Positions 51,877 through 61,848 are shown, numbered from the stretch's first letter. The stretch: DNA of 64,000 nucleotides from Micromonospora zamorensis (GCF_900090275.1 NZ_LT607755.1:5952001-6016000), one strand, 5' to 3'. Notes: generated from the sequence alone by a model not told the origin. Translations and numbers: made by a program.

Positions 51877-53352
51877 GGCGGGCATCGAGTGGCAGGGCTG
51901 CGACGGCGGGGCTGCCCGAGGCGGTCGGTGGACCAGCACGAGGGCCAGCACCGCCCCGGCCACGAGCAGGCCGGCGCACCATTCCATCGCGCCCCGGAAC
52001 GCGTCGGTCAGCTCGGCCTTCTGCTCGTACCCACCGCCGGACAGGCCGACCAGCAAAGGCAGCGCCGCCACCGCGAGCAGACCACCGGCCCGGGACGCCG
52101 CGTTGTTGAAGCCGCTGGCGACCCCGGAGAACCGGTCCTGCACGGCGGCCAGCACCGACGCGGTCAGTGGTGCCACGACCAGGGTCAGCCCGATGCCGAA
52201 GAGCAGCACCCCGGGCAGCACGTCGGTCCAGTACGACGCGCCCGGTCCCACGCCGCGCAGCAGCAACAGACCGATCGCGGCCACCACCGGTCCGATGGCC
52301 AACGGCAGCCGGGGGCCGATCCGGGCCGACAACGCTCCGGCTCGGGCCGACCCGACCAACAGCAGCAGGGTCATCGGCAGCAGCGCGATGCCGGTGCGGA
52401 AGGCCGACCACTCGACCACGTTCTGCAGGTAGACGGCGAAGAAGAAGGTGAAGCCGCCGAGCGCCGCGTAGACGACCACTGTGAAGATGTTCAGCACCGA
52501 GAAGAGCCGACTGCTGAACAGCCCGGTGGGCAGCATCGCGGCGTCGCCGCGCCGCCGTTCCAACAGGACGAAGGACACCGCCGACAGCACTCCGACCAGT
52601 GCCGCGATCAGCACCGGCGCGGAGTCGAAGCCGCGCGCCGGTGCGTCGATCAGGGCGTACGTGACACCGGCGAGCGCGAGTGCTCCGAGCAGGGCTCCCG
52701 CGACGTCGAACCGCCGTCGGGTCCGCCCCGGGTCTTCGGTCCGGGAGGCGCTCTCGTCCCGGCTCTCCGGCACCCAGTGCATCGCGGCCAGCACCACCAG
52801 CACGGCGATCGGCAGGTTGAGGAAGAAGATCCAACGCCAGGAGAGCGCGTCGATCAGCCAGCCACCGATGAACGGGCCGAGCGCTGTGGACACCCCGGAC
52901 AGTCCGGCCCAGGCGCCGATCGCCCGGCCCCGGTCGTCCGGGTGGAAGCTGGCCTGGAGCACCGACAGCGACCCGGGTGTGAGCAACGCCCCGCCGGCTC
53001 CCTGGAGGAAACGGGCCGCGATCAGCCAACCGGTGCCCTGGGCCAGCCCGCACAGCACGGACGCGGCGGTGAACCAGACCACGCCGATGAGGAAGATGCG
53101 TCGCCGGCCGAAGCGGTCCCCGAGTGCGCCGCCGAGCAGCACGAAAGCCGCCAGCATCAGCAGGTAGCCGTTGATGGTCCACTGGAGATCGGCCACGTTC
53201 GCGCCGAGATCCTGCCCGAGTTTCGGCAGCGCCACGTTGACGACAGTGCTGTCGAGGAAGACCATGCCTGAGGCGAGTACGGCGGCGAGCAGCGTCCCAC
53301 GGCCGGCGGCGGTGCCCATTCGGAGGGCAGGCGCCGGTACGGGTGCGGTCAT
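51859..53352 (-). CDS. DHA2-family MFS multidrug exporter (14 spans)
   Basis: The 497-residue protein starts at ATG 53352. It has 13-14 membrane spans, with the DHA2 hallmarks LDSTVVNVALPKLGQDLGA, LQWTINGYLLMLAAFVLLGG, RFGRRRIFLIGVV and WRWIFFLNLPIA. Such H+ antiporters export drugs or natural products. Its neighbour upstream, in the other direction, is a lipoprotein gene rather than a regulator, so control is unknown. The stop lies in a terminator loop shared with leuA. Confidence 0.9.
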   Translation of the reverse strand: MTAPVPAPALRMGTAAGRGTLLAAVLASGMVFLDSTVVNVALPKLGQDLGANVADLQWTINGYLLMLAAFVLLGGALGDRFGRRRIFLIGVVWFTAASVLCGLAQGTGWLIAARFLQGAGGALLTPGSLSVLQASFHPDDRGRAIGAWAGLSGVSTALGPFIGGWLIDALSWRWIFFLNLPIAVLVVLAAMHWVPESRDESASRTEDPGRTRRRFDVAGALLGALALAGVTYALIDAPARGFDSAPVLIAALVGVLSAVSFVLLERRRGDAAMLPTGLFSSRLFSVLNIFTVVVYAALGGFTFFFAVYLQNVVEWSAFRTGIALLPMTLLLLVGSARAGALSARIGPRLPLAIGPVVAAIGLLLLRGVGPGASYWTDVLPGVLLFGIGLTLVVAPLTASVLAAVQDRFSGVASGFNNAASRAGGLLAVAALPLLVGLSGGGYEQKAELTDAFRGAMEWCAGLLVAGAVLALVLVHRPPRAAPPSQPCHSMPAATPPK

Positions 53353-53459
53353 CCCACCAATCTGCCCTGCCTGATGTGGGAGACGCCACGAAATGCCAAA
53401 ACCATCCCCGGGTACTGTGCGCAATCGCCGGGAGACCGCAAGCTGGAGAGGTGTCGTCT

Positions 53460-54116
53460 GTGCGTACCACATCAGGACCGCGAGCGGCGGTGATCGCGCT
53501 CGCCGCGACGCTGACGCTCGGCGTGGCCGGTTGCGTCCCGCAGGACGAGCCGGACACTCCGCCGTCGAGCGGCGGCGGCAATGCCGTGCAGCAGCTCGGC
53601 CAGCTCACCGTCGCCACCGCAGGCTCGATGAAGGGCTACAGCCGGGACCACTTCCCGCACTGGCGGGACACCGGCAAGAACTGCGACGTGCGGGACAGCA
53701 TCCTCCAGCGCGACGGCAAGGACGTGAAACTCTCCGGCTGCAACGTGGTCGGTGGTCGCTGGGAGAGCGTGTACGACGGCCGCAGCGCCGCCGATCCCGC
53801 CGATGTGGACATCGACCACATGGTGCCGTTGGCCAACGCGTGGCGCTCGGGTGCCGACGAGTGGGACGACCGCAAGCGCGGCGACTTCGCCAACGACACG
53901 ACACGCCCGCAGCTCATTGCGGTTTCGGCGTCCTCGAACCGGTCAAAGGGTGACCAGGACCCCTCGCAGTGGAAGCCGGCGAACCGTGAGTACTGGTGCA
54001 AGTACGCTGAGAGCTGGGTGACGGTCAAGCACTACTGGCGGCTGACGGTGACCACCGCCGAGAAGGCTGCCCTGACCGACATGTTGGAGGGCTGCACAGT
54101 GGGGAGTGAATCGTGA
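53460..54116 (+). CDS. Secreted HNH endonuclease-like lipoprotein (DUF1524/GmrSD C-terminal type)
   Basis: The 218-residue protein starts at GTG 53460 behind GGAGAGG. The signal peptide ends in VAGC, a lipobox. The mature domain has the HNH fold: DVDIDHMVPLANAWRSGA (first His), then DTTRPQLIAVSASSNRSKGD with the Asn, and QWKPANREYWCKYAESW. Cysteines at three sites may form disulfides, consistent with life outside the membrane. Members are extracellular or wall-bound nucleases of unknown role. The next gene overlaps it by GTGA, implying a joint function. Confidence 0.85.
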   Translation: MRTTSGPRAAVIALAATLTLGVAGCVPQDEPDTPPSSGGGNAVQQLGQLTVATAGSMKGYSRDHFPHWRDTGKNCDVRDSILQRDGKDVKLSGCNVVGGRWESVYDGRSAADPADVDIDHMVPLANAWRSGADEWDDRKRGDFANDTTRPQLIAVSASSNRSKGDQDPSQWKPANREYWCKYAESWVTVKHYWRLTVTTAEKAALTDMLEGCTVGSES

Positions 54117-54490
54117 CCGCCGCCGAGGAGAGCGCTGGCACCGGCCCGGCCGCCGCCGGCATGACCGCGGACGGCACCGCCGAGACCCCCGCCGCCGTGC
54201 CGGGTGCCGGCATGGTCGCGGATGCGGGCGGGGCCGCTGGCCCGCAGAGCCGCACCACCGACATCGTGCCCGGCCCAGGCGGGGTGATGACCGACGAGGT
54301 CGGCGTCGTCACCGGCGACCTGACCCTGCGAACCGAGTACGCGGACGGCAAGGTCACCCTGCGGGTGCAGTACAAGGACGCCGACGAGTGGTATGTGGTC
54401 ACCGGCGCGTCGGTGGCGTTGGCCGACCCGGCGGGTCTGGACGCGGTGCACGGCGTCGCGGTGGGCCTGCTCAACCGCCCGGAGGGCTGA
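54113..54490 (+). CDS. Hypothetical protein coupled to the HNH lipoprotein
   Basis: The 125-residue protein begins VTAAEESAGTGPAAAGMTAD at a GTG that overlaps the lipoprotein's stop. The first ~50 residues are Ala/Gly/Thr-rich and disordered. A folded part follows (DLTLRTEYADGKVTLRVQYK, DADEWYVVTGASVALADPAG), which looks like one beta domain. No signal or span is seen, so it stays in the cytoplasm. Since the nuclease is exported, it could be an immunity-like partner or merely coexpressed; sequence alone does not decide. Confidence 0.7.
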   Translation: MTAAEESAGTGPAAAGMTADGTAETPAAVPGAGMVADAGGAAGPQSRTTDIVPGPGGVMTDEVGVVTGDLTLRTEYADGKVTLRVQYKDADEWYVVTGASVALADPAGLDAVHGVAVGLLNRPEG

Positions 54491-54523
54491 GCAGCTCCGA
54501 CGTCGCCGGCACCGCGTCCAGTC

Positions 54524-55627
54524 TCAGACGTACGAGCCGGGCTCGGTGGGCGCGGAGACCACGGCCGGCGCGTCCCCCTCGCCCTCGGGGCGGACGATCT
54601 GCGCGCTGACCCCGTGCGGGCGCAGCTCGCCGCTGGCGATCTGCTCGGCCCAGTGGCAGGCCACCCGGCTGACACCGATGTCCCGCAGCACGGGCCGCTC
54701 GTCCGCGCAGCGGGTGGGCTGTGCCCACGGGCAGCGCGTGTGGAAACGGCAGCCGGACGGCGGGTTGGCCGGCGACGGCAGGTCACCGGCGAGCAGGATC
54801 CGCTCCCGACGGTCCTCCACGTCCGGGTCCGGCACCGGCACCGCGGACATCAACGCCCGGGTGTACGGGTGCAGCGGCTCGTTGTAGAGACGGTCGCTCG
54901 GTGCCTCCTCGACCAGCGCGCCCAGGTACATGACGCCGACGGTGTCGGAGATGTGCCGGACCACCGCGAGGTCGTGCGCGATCACCAGGTAGGTCAGCCC
55001 CAGGCTGTCCTGGAGTTCGTCGAGCAGGTTGACGACCTGGGCCTGGATCGACACGTCGAGTGCCGAGACCGGCTCGTCGGCAACGATCAGCTCCGGCCCG
55101 AGCACCAGCGCCCGGGCGATGCCGATGCGCTGCCGCTGCCCGCCGGAGAACTCGTGCGGATAGCGGGACAACGCCCAGCGGGGCAGCCCCACCGCGTCCA
55201 GGGTCTCCCCGATGATCCGCCTGCGGTCGGTGCGGTCGGCGCCGATCCCGTGGGTCTGGAGGCCCTCGGTCAGGATCGACTCGACGTTCTGCCGCGGGTC
55301 GAGGCTGGACATCGGGTCCTGGAAGATCATCTGCATCCGGCGACGCATGCTGCGCAGCTTGCCGGGCGCCAGCGTGGTCAGCTCGACGCCGTCGAAGCTC
55401 ACCTCGCCCGCGGTCGGCGGGGTGAGCTGGAGCAGCGCCCGACCGAGCGTGGACTTACCGCAGCCGGACTCGCCGACCAGGCCGTACGTCTTTCCACGCG
55501 CGATGCTCAGGTCGACCCCGTCGACGGCCTTCACGTGGCCGACCACCCGGTCGAAGAGCACACCCCGCTTGATCGGGAAGTGCACCTTCAGGTCACGTAC
55601 CTCGACGAGGATGTCGTTCTCGCTCAC
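54524..55627 (-). CDS. Peptide/nickel-type ABC transporter ATP-binding protein (DppF-like)
   Basis: The 367-residue ATPase starts at GTG 55627, overlapping the preceding stop. Walker A is [12 protein letters not shown], the signature [15 protein letters not shown] and Walker [13 protein letters not shown]. The C-terminal extension has the Cys pattern [15 protein letters not shown] seen in Opp/Dpp ATPases, which may hold an iron-sulfur cluster. It is the last of five genes of the transporter operon. With the next gene it powers uptake of oligopeptides or related solutes. Substrate unknown. Confidence 0.92.
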   Translation of the reverse strand: MSENDILVEVRDLKVHFPIKRGVLFDRVVGHVKAVDGVDLSIARGKTYGLVGESGCGKSTLGRALLQLTPPTAGEVSFDGVELTTLAPGKLRSMRRRMQMIFQDPMSSLDPRQNVESILTEGLQTHGIGADRTDRRRIIGETLDAVGLPRWALSRYPHEFSGGQRQRIGIARALVLGPELIVADEPVSALDVSIQAQVVNLLDELQDSLGLTYLVIAHDLAVVRHISDTVGVMYLGALVEEAPSDRLYNEPLHPYTRALMSAVPVPDPDVEDRRERILLAGDLPSPANPPSGCRFHTRCPWAQPTRCADERPVLRDIGVSRVACHWAEQIASGELRPHGVSAQIVRPEGEGDAPAVVSAPTEPGSYV

Positions 55628-56637
55628 GCTGATTCCTCCTCGCGCGGGGCGGGCACCGTGCCGGGCACCGGCTCCGGGTTCACGCACCGGTAGCTACGTC
55701 CGTCGTACGCCTGCACCAGCTCCGGCGGCTCGCCCACGCACTCGTCGATCCGTCGGGAGCAGCGCGGAGCGAAGGCACAGCCGTCCGGCCAGGGCAGCAG
55801 GTCGCGGACCGAACCGGGGATCGGGTTGAGCTTCTCGCCCCGCCCGGCGTCCAGGCGCGGCACCGAGCCGAGCAGACCCACTGTGTACGGGTGCCGCGGC
55901 TGGCGGAACAGTGGACGACGGCGGGCCGTCTCCACCACCCGACCGCCGTAGAGCACGTTGACGGTGTCGACCATGCCGGCCACCACACCGAGATCGTGCG
56001 TGATCATCAGCAGCGCGGTGCCGGAGTCCCGGACCAGTTCCTTGAGCAGCTCCAGGATCTGGGCCTGGATGGTGACGTCCAGAGCGGTGGTCGGCTCGTC
56101 GGCGATGAGCAGCCGAGGCTGGCAGGCCACCGCCATCGCGATGAGCGCACGCTGGCGCATGCCACCGGAGAGCTGGTGCGGGTATTCCTTCAGCCGCCGC
56201 TTCGGGTCCGGGATGCCGACCCGGTCCAGCAGCTCCGCCGCCTCCTTGGCGGCGGCCGCACCCTTCATCCCCCGGTGCCGGGTCAGCACCTCGGTCACCT
56301 GCAACCCGATCGGGATCACCGGGTTCAGCGAGGAGAGCGGGTCCTGGAAGATCATCGCGATGTCCCGGCCACGGATGTCCCGCCGTGACCGGTCGTCGAG
56401 CTGGAGCAGGTCCGTGCCGTCGAAGACGGCCTTGCCGCCGACCCGGAGGCCGGGTTGCTTCGGCAGCAGACCCATGATCGCGAGCGAGGTGACGCTCTTG
56501 CCGCAGCCGGACTCGCCGACCAGGCCGACCACCTCACCGGCGTCGACCGAGAAGGACACCCCGTCGACCGCGTGCACGGCCCGCTGGCCGCGCCGGGCGA
56601 ACGTGACGGACAGATCGTCAACTTCGAGCAGTGCCAT
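55624..56637 (-). CDS. Peptide/nickel-type ABC transporter ATP-binding protein (DppD-like)
   Basis: The 337-residue ATPase starts at ATG 56637. It has Walker [15 protein letters not shown], signature [15 protein letters not shown] and Walker [13 protein letters not shown]. The C-terminal Cys motif is [14 protein letters not shown]. Its stop overlaps the start of its partner ATPase. It forms a heterodimer with that protein on the cytoplasmic face of the permeases encoded upstream. Confidence 0.92.
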   Translation of the reverse strand: MALLEVDDLSVTFARRGQRAVHAVDGVSFSVDAGEVVGLVGESGCGKSVTSLAIMGLLPKQPGLRVGGKAVFDGTDLLQLDDRSRRDIRGRDIAMIFQDPLSSLNPVIPIGLQVTEVLTRHRGMKGAAAAKEAAELLDRVGIPDPKRRLKEYPHQLSGGMRQRALIAMAVACQPRLLIADEPTTALDVTIQAQILELLKELVRDSGTALLMITHDLGVVAGMVDTVNVLYGGRVVETARRRPLFRQPRHPYTVGLLGSVPRLDAGRGEKLNPIPGSVRDLLPWPDGCAFAPRCSRRIDECVGEPPELVQAYDGRSYRCVNPEPVPGTVPAPREEESA

Positions 56638-56702
56638 TACCGGCCTTCCGTTCGCGACTGCGGGGCTCGCAAGCTCACTCCTCGCGCTTCACACATAGGG
56701 GC

Positions 56703-57665
56703 CTACTTCCGCAGCTTCGGGTCGAGGGCCTCACGCATCGCCTCACCGAGCAGGGTGAAGCCGAGCGCGGTGATGATGATCGCGACGGCCGGGTAGATCG
56801 CCAGCGACGGCCGGATACCGAGGTACTGCTGCGCGTCGGCGAGCATGACACCCCACTCCGGTACGGCCGTGTCCGGGTTGCCGAGGCCGAGGAACGAGAG
56901 CGCCGCAGCCTCGATGATCGCGGTGGCCAGGGTCAGCGTGGCCTGCACGATCACCGGGGCGAGCGAGTTCGGCACCACGTGGGTCAGCGCGATCTTCGAC
57001 TTCTTGACACCGAGCGAGGTGGCCGCCAGCACGTAGTCGCTGTTGGCCTGGGAGATCATCGAGCCGCGCAGCAGCCGGGCGAACACCGGCACCGAGACCA
57101 CGCCGACCGCGATCATCACGGTGGTCAGGCTGGCCCCGAGCAGGGCGGCGATGCTCACCGCGAGCAGCAGGCTCGGCATCGCCAGCAGCATGTCGATGAA
57201 CCGCATCAGGGTCGTGTCGATCCAGCGCCCCCACCGGCCACCGAGACCGGCCGCGGCACCGGAGACGCCACCGATGACCGCGCCGATCGCCAGACCGATC
57301 AGGGTGGAGACCACACCGACGAGCAGGGTCTGGCGGGCACCCACGATCATCCGGCTGAACTCGTCACGGCCCTGGTGGTCGTAGCCGAACCAGTGGTCGC
57401 CGTTCGGGCCGGGAATGACACCAGGCTTGATCAGCCCTTCCCGGATGCCGATCGTGTCCGTCGCCGCGTACGGCACGAGGAACGGTCCGATGACCGCGAC
57501 CAGCACGAAGAGCGCCAGGATGACGGCGCCGACGATCGCGGCCGGGTTGCCGCGCAGCCGGCGGAACGCCTCCTGCCAGAGGCTGACGCCACGCTCGTCG
57601 TCACGGGCGGCCAGTTCGGAGAGCCGGTCGATCTTCTCGCGCTTCTTGCCCGGGCTGAGTGTCAT
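56703..57665 (-). CDS. Peptide/nickel-type ABC transporter permease (DppC-like)
   Basis: The 320-residue protein starts at ATG 57665, overlapping the stop of the other permease gene. It has a long charged N-terminus (about 45 residues), six membrane spans, and the EAA motif (AATSLGVKKSKIALTHVVPN). The outer loop DHWFGYDHQGRDEFSRM is the DppC signature. It forms the membrane pore together with DppB. Confidence 0.9.
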   Translation of the reverse strand: MTLSPGKKREKIDRLSELAARDDERGVSLWQEAFRRLRGNPAAIVGAVILALFVLVAVIGPFLVPYAATDTIGIREGLIKPGVIPGPNGDHWFGYDHQGRDEFSRMIVGARQTLLVGVVSTLIGLAIGAVIGGVSGAAAGLGGRWGRWIDTTLMRFIDMLLAMPSLLLAVSIAALLGASLTTVMIAVGVVSVPVFARLLRGSMISQANSDYVLAATSLGVKKSKIALTHVVPNSLAPVIVQATLTLATAIIEAAALSFLGLGNPDTAVPEWGVMLADAQQYLGIRPSLAIYPAVAIIITALGFTLLGEAMREALDPKLRK

Positions 57666-58666
57666 CGCACCCTCACCCTCGGGTCGATGAAGCTGTAGGA
57701 GAGGTCCACCAGGAGGTTCACCAGCACGTACACCACCGCGATGATCAGAATGAAGCCCATCAGCACCGGATAGTCGCGCTGGCCGATGGCCTCGGCGACG
57801 AATGCTCCGATGCCACTGAAGGCGAAGACGGTCTCGGTCAGCACGGCGCCGGAGAGCAGGCCGCCCGCGAGCAGACCGATCGAGGTGGCCACCGGCAGCA
57901 TCGCGTTGCGCAGCACGTGCCGGCGACGGACCGTCTGCTCGGTCAGGCCCTTCGCCTCGGCGGTGCGCACGAAGTCCTCGTTGAGCACCTCCAGCACGCT
58001 CGCCCTGGTGATCCGGACGATGATCGCCAGCGGGATGCTGGCCAGCGCGATGGCGGGCAGCACCAGATGCCAGAGCGCATCGGCGGCGGCGTCCCACTCG
58101 CGGGTCATCAGGCCATCGAGGACGAAGAAGTTGGTGACCCGGGTCGCCTCCAGCGTCGGGTCCTGCCGGCCACTGGACGGGAACCAGTGCAGGTTCTCCG
58201 AGAAGATCGCCTTGAGCACGTAGCCCAGGAAGAAGACCGGGATGCAGATGCCGATCAGCGAACCGCCCACGGACGCGTGGTCCAGGAAACGGCCGCGACG
58301 GCGGGCGGCCAGGTAGCCCAGCGGGATGCCGATGCCGATCGCGATGATCATCGCGGTGATGGTCAGCTCGACGGTGCCGGGGAAGCGCTCGATGAACTCC
58401 GTGGTGACCGCCCGCTTGGTGGAGGTCGAGGTGCCCAGGTCGAGCTTGATCATCCGCCGGACGAACCGGCCGTACTGCACCAGGATGGGCTCGTCGAGCC
58501 CCATGTTGCGGCGGATGGCGGCACGCATCTCGGGCGTGCCGCGCTCGCCGAGGATGGCGGTCTCGGGGCCGCCGGGGAGCCGGCGGAGCCAAATGAAGAG
58601 CAGAAGGGAGAGCCCGAACAGCGTGGGTATCAGCTGAAGCAGGCGCCTGACGATGAACCGGAACAC
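57662..58666 (-). CDS. Peptide/nickel-type ABC transporter permease (DppB-like)
   Basis: The 334-residue protein begins MFRFIVRRLLQLIPTLFGLS, the DppB signature start. It has six spans, the EAA motif AEAKGLTEQTVRRRHVLRNA and the loop PGGPETAILGERGTPEMRAA. It is the first gene after a hairpin that separates it from the binding-protein gene, so its level may be lower than that of the binding protein. Confidence 0.9.
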   Translation of the reverse strand: MFRFIVRRLLQLIPTLFGLSLLLFIWLRRLPGGPETAILGERGTPEMRAAIRRNMGLDEPILVQYGRFVRRMIKLDLGTSTSTKRAVTTEFIERFPGTVELTITAMIIAIGIGIPLGYLAARRRGRFLDHASVGGSLIGICIPVFFLGYVLKAIFSENLHWFPSSGRQDPTLEATRVTNFFVLDGLMTREWDAAADALWHLVLPAIALASIPLAIIVRITRASVLEVLNEDFVRTAEAKGLTEQTVRRRHVLRNAMLPVATSIGLLAGGLLSGAVLTETVFAFSGIGAFVAEAIGQRDYPVLMGFILIIAVVYVLVNLLVDLSYSFIDPRVRVR

Positions 58667-58693
58667 GGCGGCCTCGAAGGGGTGCGGAGGGTT

Positions 58694-58726
58694 GCGGGCG
58701 GGCGCTGTGCGACAGCGCCCGCCCGC
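58694..58726 (-). terminator. Intra-operon hairpin between the binding-protein and permease genes
   Basis: A perfect 15-bp stem (58694-58708 with 58712-58726) and a 3-nt loop lie in the 82-bp gap. There is no strong T run. It could stabilise the binding-protein mRNA or cause partial termination, giving more binding protein than permease. Confidence 0.75.
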
Positions 58727-58748
58727 GTTCCTTGCGTCAGATCAGGAC

Positions 58749-60413
58749 TTACTTGAACTCGGCGGTGGCGAAGCGCTCGTCGGTGAGCGGGCTCGCCTTG
58801 ACGCCGGTCACGTCCTTGCCGAACACGATCGCCGGCGGCGAGTGCGAGATCGGCACGCCGGGCAGGAACTCCATCACGGACTTGTTCAGGGCCTTGTACT
58901 TCTCGGTCCGGGCCGCGATGTCCGCGGTGGTGTCCGCGTCCTTGAACTGGTCGAACAGGGCCTTGTTGTTGAAGCCCCACTCGTCCTTCGGCCGGTCGAA
59001 GAAGGTGCCGATGAAGTTGTAGGCGTCGCCGTAGTCACCGGTCCAGCCCAGGAAGTGGATGTCGTGCTTGCTGCCCGAGGTGGTGGCGTTGAGGTAGTCC
59101 GGGCTCCACTTGAGCGGGATCGCCTCGACGGTGATGCCAACCGCCTTCAGGTCCGCCGACAGCAACTCGAAGATGTCCTTCGGGTTCGGCATGTACGGCC
59201 GGGTGACCTCGGTCGGGTAGTGGAACTTCAGCGTCAGGTTCGACGCGCCCGCCTCGGCCAGCAGCGCCTTCGCCTTGGCCGGGTCGTAGTTGTACTTCGG
59301 AACGTCGCCGCTCCAGCCCTCGACGGTGTCGGGCATGAAGTTCTCGGCGACCTTGGCGCCCGGGGGCAGCTTCGAGTCGACCAGCTGCTGACGGTTCAGC
59401 GCGTACGCGATGGCCTGCCGGACCCTCGGGTCGGCGAGCTTCGGGTTGCCCTTCTGGTTGATCGCCAGGTAGAGCACGTTGAACGCCGGGCGGGTGAGCA
59501 TGTTGAAGCCCTCGCCCTTCAGCGGCTCGACGTCGGCCGGGCCAACCAGGTCGTAGCCCTGGATGTCGCCGGAGCGCAGCGCCTGCTTGCGGGCGTTCTC
59601 GTCCGAGATCGTCTTGAAGATCAGGGTCTTCAGCTTGGCCTTGGCGCCCGAGTAGTCCTCGTTGCGCTCCAGGGTCAGCGTCTTGTTGGCGACGTCCCAG
59701 GCCTTGAACTTGAACGGGCCGGTGCCGGTCGGGTGCGCCGTCGCGTACGCCGGGTACTTGATGTCCTCGGCGGTGCCCGCGACGTTGCTCGCGTCGAACT
59801 CCTGCAGCGCCTTCGGGCTGTGGATGGAGAACGAGGGGAGCATCAGCGCGGCCGGGATCTTGCTGGAGACCCGGGTGAACGCCAGGTCCACAGTGGTCGC
59901 GTCCTTGGCGGCGCACGACTTGAAGAGGCTCGTCGGCAGGTCTTCGCTCTCGTTCTTCGCGAAGCCACCCATGACGTCCTGCCAGTACGCGGTCACGTCC
60001 GGGCTCTGCATGAGGCCCTTGGCGTTGTACCAGCGGTTGAAGTTGACGCAGACGGCCTCGGCGTTGAAGTCGGTGCCGTCGTGGAACTTCACGCCCGAAC
60101 GGAGCTTGAAGGTCCAGGTGGTGCCCGCGGCGTCCGGGGTCCAGGACTCGGCCAGGCCGGGGGTGACCTTCGTGCCACCCTCCTCCGGTCGGACCAGGGT
60201 CTCGAAGACCTGACGCGCCACACGCAGCGACTCACCGTCGCTGGCGAAGCTCGGGTCGAGCACCTTCGGGTCTCCGGCGACGCCGAAGACGAGGGTGTCC
60301 TTCTTGCTACCACCGGATTTGTCGTCGTCGCGGTTGCTCTCGGCGCAGCCTGCTACCGCGAGGGCCGCGACCGCGATGGCCGCGATCGCGACCTTCGGCC
60401 TGGGTGCACGCAT
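58749..60413 (-). CDS. Peptide/nickel-type ABC transporter substrate-binding lipoprotein (DppA-like)
   Basis: The 554-residue lipoprotein starts at ATG 60413 with GAGGTG 8 nt upstream. The signal peptide (KVAIAAIAVAALAVAGC) ends in a lipobox. The SBP_bac_5 fold shows LVFGVAGDPKVLDPSFASDG, ETLVRPEEGGTKVTPGLAES and WTFKLRSGVKFHDGTDFNAE. A lid with Cys residues (VCVNFNRWY, SCAAKDATT) may be disulfide-bonded. It captures oligopeptides or similar ligands and hands them to the permeases. The first gene of the operon. Confidence 0.92.
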   Translation of the reverse strand: MRAPRPKVAIAAIAVAALAVAGCAESNRDDDKSGGSKKDTLVFGVAGDPKVLDPSFASDGESLRVARQVFETLVRPEEGGTKVTPGLAESWTPDAAGTTWTFKLRSGVKFHDGTDFNAEAVCVNFNRWYNAKGLMQSPDVTAYWQDVMGGFAKNESEDLPTSLFKSCAAKDATTVDLAFTRVSSKIPAALMLPSFSIHSPKALQEFDASNVAGTAEDIKYPAYATAHPTGTGPFKFKAWDVANKTLTLERNEDYSGAKAKLKTLIFKTISDENARKQALRSGDIQGYDLVGPADVEPLKGEGFNMLTRPAFNVLYLAINQKGNPKLADPRVRQAIAYALNRQQLVDSKLPPGAKVAENFMPDTVEGWSGDVPKYNYDPAKAKALLAEAGASNLTLKFHYPTEVTRPYMPNPKDIFELLSADLKAVGITVEAIPLKWSPDYLNATTSGSKHDIHFLGWTGDYGDAYNFIGTFFDRPKDEWGFNNKALFDQFKDADTTADIAARTEKYKALNKSVMEFLPGVPISHSPPAIVFGKDVTGVKASPLTDERFATAEFK

Positions 60414-60459
60414 GTGTGCTTCACCTCGTCCTTGGGGGTACGGACAACGTGGTGACAGG

Positions 60460-60479
60460 GGTCACCGATGGCGGTGACC
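60460..60479. promoter_or_regulatory. Palindrome upstream of the transporter operon
   Basis: GGTCACCG (60460-60467) and CGGTGACC (60472-60479) form a perfect 8-bp inverted repeat with a 4-nt spacer, 47 bp upstream of the dppA-like start. A second inverted pair (CGTCCACC/GGTGGACG) lies about 15-35 bp further up. Either may be an operator. The rest of the 60414-60687 gap holds no gene. Confidence 0.45.
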
Positions 60480-60687
60480 ATAGCTCCCGTTGCGTCCACC
60501 CGGAAACCGCCAGGTGGACGGTTGGTATCGGATCGTGCCTCAACCGCCGCTCGACATTCGATTCGAAGGTAAACGGCCCCAAAAACCGATCAATCTGCAT
60601 CCGCGATGCCAAACTGTTACGTCGAACAGCCCCGATGAGGGATCAAGTGTCAGATCAATTCCGGGCAGTGACGCCCACCGACACGAC

Positions 60688-60721
60688 GATGGCCGGCGCC
60701 CCGGTTCGGGCACCGGCCATC
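60688..60721 (-). terminator. Terminator after recR
   Basis: A 14-bp stem with one mismatch (60688-60701 with 60708-60721) and a 6-nt loop follows 16 nt after the recR stop on the minus strand. Confidence 0.7.
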
Positions 60722-60736
60722 GGCCGTGGATGAATT

Positions 60737-61330
60737 TCAGACCGCCCGGCGACCCTCGAAGGCCCGACCCAGGGTGATCTCGTCGGCGTACTCCAGGTCG
60801 CCGCCGACCGGCAGCCCACTGGCCAGTCGACTCACCGCGATGCCCATCGGCTTCACCATCAGGGCCAGGTAGGTGGCGGTCGCCTCGCCCTCGGTGTTCG
60901 GGTCCGTGGCCAGGATCAACTCCCGCACCCCGCCACCACCGAGCCGGATCAGCAGCTCCCGGATGCGCAGATTGTCCGGCCCGATCCCCTCCAGCGGATT
61001 GATCGCGCCGCCCAGCACGTGATAGCGACCGCGGAACTCACCCGTCCGCTCGACGGCCACCACGTCCTTGGGCTCCTCCACCACGCACAGCACCTCGTCG
61101 GTGCGGCGCGGGTCGCGGCAGATCCGGCACTGTTCGGACTCGGCCACGTTGTAGCAGGTCGTGCAGAACCGCACCAGCTCCTTGACCTTGCGCAGCGCGC
61201 CGGCCAGCCGGTTGACGTCGGCAGGATCCGCCGACAGGACGTGGAACGCGATCCGCTGAGCGCTCTTCGGGCCCACGCCCGGCAGCCGACCCAGCTCGTC
61301 GATCAGGTCCTGGATGGCACCTTCGTACAT
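60737..61330 (-). CDS. recR: Recombination mediator RecR
   Basis: The 197-residue protein starts at ATG 61330 behind GAGGCGG. It has the HhH segment [20 protein letters not shown], the zinc finger (Cys56, Cys59, Cys68, Cys71) and a Toprim domain ([38 protein letters not shown]). RecR with RecO and RecF loads RecA on gapped DNA. It is preceded by ybaB by 8 bp, as is usual. Confidence 0.96.
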   Translation of the reverse strand: MYEGAIQDLIDELGRLPGVGPKSAQRIAFHVLSADPADVNRLAGALRKVKELVRFCTTCYNVAESEQCRICRDPRRTDEVLCVVEEPKDVVAVERTGEFRGRYHVLGGAINPLEGIGPDNLRIRELLIRLGGGGVRELILATDPNTEGEATATYLALMVKPMGIAVSRLASGLPVGGDLEYADEITLGRAFEGRRAV

Positions 61331-61338
61331 CTGCCGCC

Positions 61339-61671
61339 TCAGAAACCGGGCAGGCCGAGGCCGCCCATGCCACCGGCGACCGGGCCCATCTTGCGCTCGG
61401 TCAGCTCCCGGGCCGCCTCGGCGGCGTTGTGCACGGCCGCGACGACCAGGTCTTCCAGCGTCTCCACGTCATCCGGGTCGACGGCCTTCGGGTCGATCTT
61501 GATGGCCTTGAGCTCACCGGAGCCGGAGACGGTCGCGGTGACCAGCCCACCGCCGGCGGTGCCGGTCAGCTCGGCCTCGGCCAGCTCAGCCTGGGCGGCG
61601 GCGATCTGCTGCTGCATCTTCTGCGCCTGCTTCAGCATCTGCTGCATGTTCGGCTGTCCACCTGGGCGCAC
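61339..61671 (-). CDS. YbaB/EbfC nucleoid-associated protein
   Basis: The 110-residue protein starts at GTG 61671 with GGAG 7 nt upstream; ATG 61647 is an in-frame alternative. It begins [20 protein letters not shown] and has the YbaB core [20 protein letters not shown] and a Met/Gly-rich tail ([16 protein letters not shown]). The protein binds DNA as a tweezer-like dimer. The gene almost always lies between dnaX and recR. Here an inverted gene separates it from dnaX. Confidence 0.94.
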   Translation of the reverse strand: MRPGGQPNMQQMLKQAQKMQQQIAAAQAELAEAELTGTAGGGLVTATVSGSGELKAIKIDPKAVDPDDVETLEDLVVAAVHNAAEAARELTERKMGPVAGGMGGLGLPGF

Positions 61672-61848
61672 GGATGGCTCCTTCTCGCACTCGTCTGCTC
61701 GGCCGCCGCCCAGCCTATCCGCTGGGACCGACCCCGCCCCGCCCGGAGGCGTCCGCCCACGCCGAGCCTTCGGGTACGGCTACCACTACCCCGAACCGGG
61801 CATCTGCCGGTAGTGCGCCCAGAGCCGTCGCACTGGTGTGCTCGTGGC

